6,894 nucleotides of DNA from Burkholderiales bacterium (GTDB lineage: Bacteria; Pseudomonadota; Gammaproteobacteria; Burkholderiales; Burkholderiaceae_C): assembly GCA_947474415.1 (NCBI GenBank), contig CANJKD010000125.1, positions 1 to 6,894 of the forward strand. The letters run 5' to 3'. Positions 5,730 to 6,894 of this stretch are shown here, piece after piece; positions within the stretch are counted from its first letter, which is position 1; each line of letters opens with the position of its first letter. Both the position numbers and the translations under genes were made by a program. The notes under the pieces were generated by a model, which worked only from the letters and a program-made list of their open reading frames with translations, was not told the origin of the DNA and made no database searches.

Positions 5730-6894
5730 TCAACTCACTGCTGGCGGCAAGGACTGGCACTCGTCGAACACGCGCGCACTGCAATGCGCGCAGATGCTGC
5801 GATCCAGGCGTTCGAAGATGGCATGCAGCGCCACGCACTTGGACGGGAAGATGTGGTCGGCCCCCAACTCGCGGGTGAACCCGACGTGCTGCCACAGATC
5901 GAGCACCGGCTGGCGCGGGCGGTGAAAGTACAGGTCACCGCCGGTGGCGCGCCGGGCGGCCAGTTCAACGCGCCACAACTCCACCGCCGCGAGGTCGTTG
6001 AAGTTCATGCTCTTGGCCATCACCAGCAGGTGGCGCGGCGCATCGGCATGGCTGCGCAACTCGCGCAGGTTGTCGGCCACATGGGGCACCGCGCCGAAGT
6101 AGACTTCCCCTTCCATGCGGACCAGCTTCAGCTGCGGGCACTCGGGCAGCGGCTCCGGCACTTCGGCAAGAACCACGAAGTCCCGGTCGGATGACACGCC
6201 ACCCTCGGCACCCTTGTCGACAGCGGTGTCGAAACCCATCACCCGCATCGACGGGTGCGACGTGCGGTACAGGTAGACCACCAACGACAGGATGGTGCCG
6301 AGCAGGATCGCCATCTCGATGCGGATCGTCACGGTGGCAAGTGCCGTCACCGCAGCAATCGCGAAGTCTTCGCGGCTGTTCTGCCACAGGCTGCGCCAGC
6401 CTCCCAGGTCGAACAGTGCCAATGCCACCAGCAGCAGCAGCGCCGCAATTGCCGGCTGCGGGATCAGCGCCAGCAAGGAGGCCGTGGACGCCAGCAGCAG
6501 CAGCAGCCACAGCGAGGCGAACACAGCAGCCAGCGGCGTGCGTGCGCCGGCCTCCAGGTTCGGCAGCGAGCGGTTCAGCGAACCGCACGATACATACGAC
6601 GAGAAGAAGCCGCCGACGATGTTCGACAAGCCCTGGCCGCAAAATTCGCGGTTCGCATCGATGGGCTGACCGGAGCGCGCAGCCACCACCTTCGCGATCG
6701 AGATCGACTGGCCCAGCGCCACGATCGTCAGTGCCAACGCAATCGACAGCAGTTCGGGCAGGCTCTGCACCCGCACCGCCGGCCAATGAAAGCGCGGCCA
6801 GATCGCCGGAATAGGCCCCACGACCGCCACGCCGCCCCATGCCGAACCGGCGCCGACAGCGTTGAGCAGCGTGGCCAGGGCGGTGCCCACGGCC
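5730..6894 (-). CDS. SulP-family anion transporter with C-terminal STAS domain, N-terminus outside the window
   Basis: The C-terminal 388 codons of a SulP (SLC26-like) inner-membrane anion permease; the frame runs off the right edge, so one third or more of the protein is missing. The membrane part shows the family core SISIAKVVAARSGQPIDANR followed by EFCGQGLSNIVGGFFSSYVS and GSLNRSLPNLEAGARTPLAA, then hydrophobic helices (LWLLLLLASTASLLALIPQP, AILLGTILSLVVYLYRT). After the linker SHPSMRVMGFD comes a STAS domain with LVRMEGEVYFGAVPHVADNL, APRHLLVMAKSMNFNDLAAV and LWQHVGFTRELGADHIFPSK. The protein ends with a cysteine-containing segment (LDRSICAHCSARVFDECQSL). Sulfate is the usual guess, but bacterial SulP proteins also carry bicarbonate or dicarboxylates, and no neighbour settles this. 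Codon use is like the rest of the window. Within the window it is followed only by the GAF/IclR pseudogene. Confidence 0.93.
   Translation of the reverse strand, partial: AVGTALATLLNAVGAGSAWGGVAVVGPIPAIWPRFHWPAVRVQSLPELLSIALALTIVALGQSISIAKVVAARSGQPIDANREFCGQGLSNIVGGFFSSYVSCGSLNRSLPNLEAGARTPLAAVFASLWLLLLLASTASLLALIPQPAIAALLLLVALALFDLGGWRSLWQNSREDFAIAAVTALATVTIRIEMAILLGTILSLVVYLYRTSHPSMRVMGFDTAVDKGAEGGVSSDRDFVVLAEVPEPLPECPQLKLVRMEGEVYFGAVPHVADNLRELRSHADAPRHLLVMAKSMNFNDLAAVELWRVELAARRATGGDLYFHRPRQPVLDLWQHVGFTRELGADHIFPSKCVALHAIFERLDRSICAHCSARVFDECQSLPPAVS

Noticed and set aside
6431..6510. Runs of cagcag repeats as a microsatellite
   Set aside because: They encode poly-leucine parts of SulP membrane helices (CTG codons on the minus strand), which is ordinary in GC-rich genomes.

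Overview
The window comes from a GC-rich genome whose genes almost all use G or C at the third codon position. The gene families (Tas-like aldo/keto reductase, YbaK, PlsY, tandem YceI proteins behind a cytochrome b561, a SulP/STAS transporter) and their sequence style suggest a betaproteobacterium, probably Burkholderiales. This is inferred from protein style; no rRNA or other marker is present.

Left block (1-2519, minus strand): a compact run read right to left. It holds a Tas-type NADP(H) aldo/keto reductase, then YbaK (Cys-tRNA(Pro) deacylase, GTG start, 7 nt later), then PlsY (acyl-phosphate:glycerol-3-phosphate acyltransferase), then the first 25 codons of a RidA-family protein whose ATG overlaps the plsY stop as ATGA. 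Spacing suggests one transcription unit. The 90-nt ybaK-plsY gap is packed with inverted repeats, and PlsY carries an unusual histidine-rich C-terminal tail.

Middle (2520-3158): about 640 bp with no intact gene. Codon-position bias hints at a decayed plus-strand gene for a small membrane protein broken by frameshifts, and there is a four-copy hexanucleotide repeat.

Plus-strand block (3159-4910): cytochrome b561 followed by two different secreted YceI-family proteins, an extended version of the E. coli yceJ-yceI pairing. The likely theme is envelope redox and isoprenoid/quinone-related function.

Right block (4920-6894, minus strand): a SulP-family anion transporter with a C-terminal STAS domain, cut by the window edge, and 41 nt after it a chimeric pseudogene. 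The pseudogene starts as a GAF-domain protein with an in-frame amber stop. It changes in the middle of a codon run into the effector-binding half of an IclR-family regulator, then loses frame before the IclR C-terminus. It records at least three lesions: a nonsense mutation, a deletion fusion of two genes, and an internal deletion with frameshift.

I found no tRNA, rRNA, CRISPR array, transposase or phage gene. I see no convincing new defence or biosynthetic system. The most informative items are the GAF::IclR fossil, the His-rich PlsY tail and the frame-switching segment at 2553-3000.
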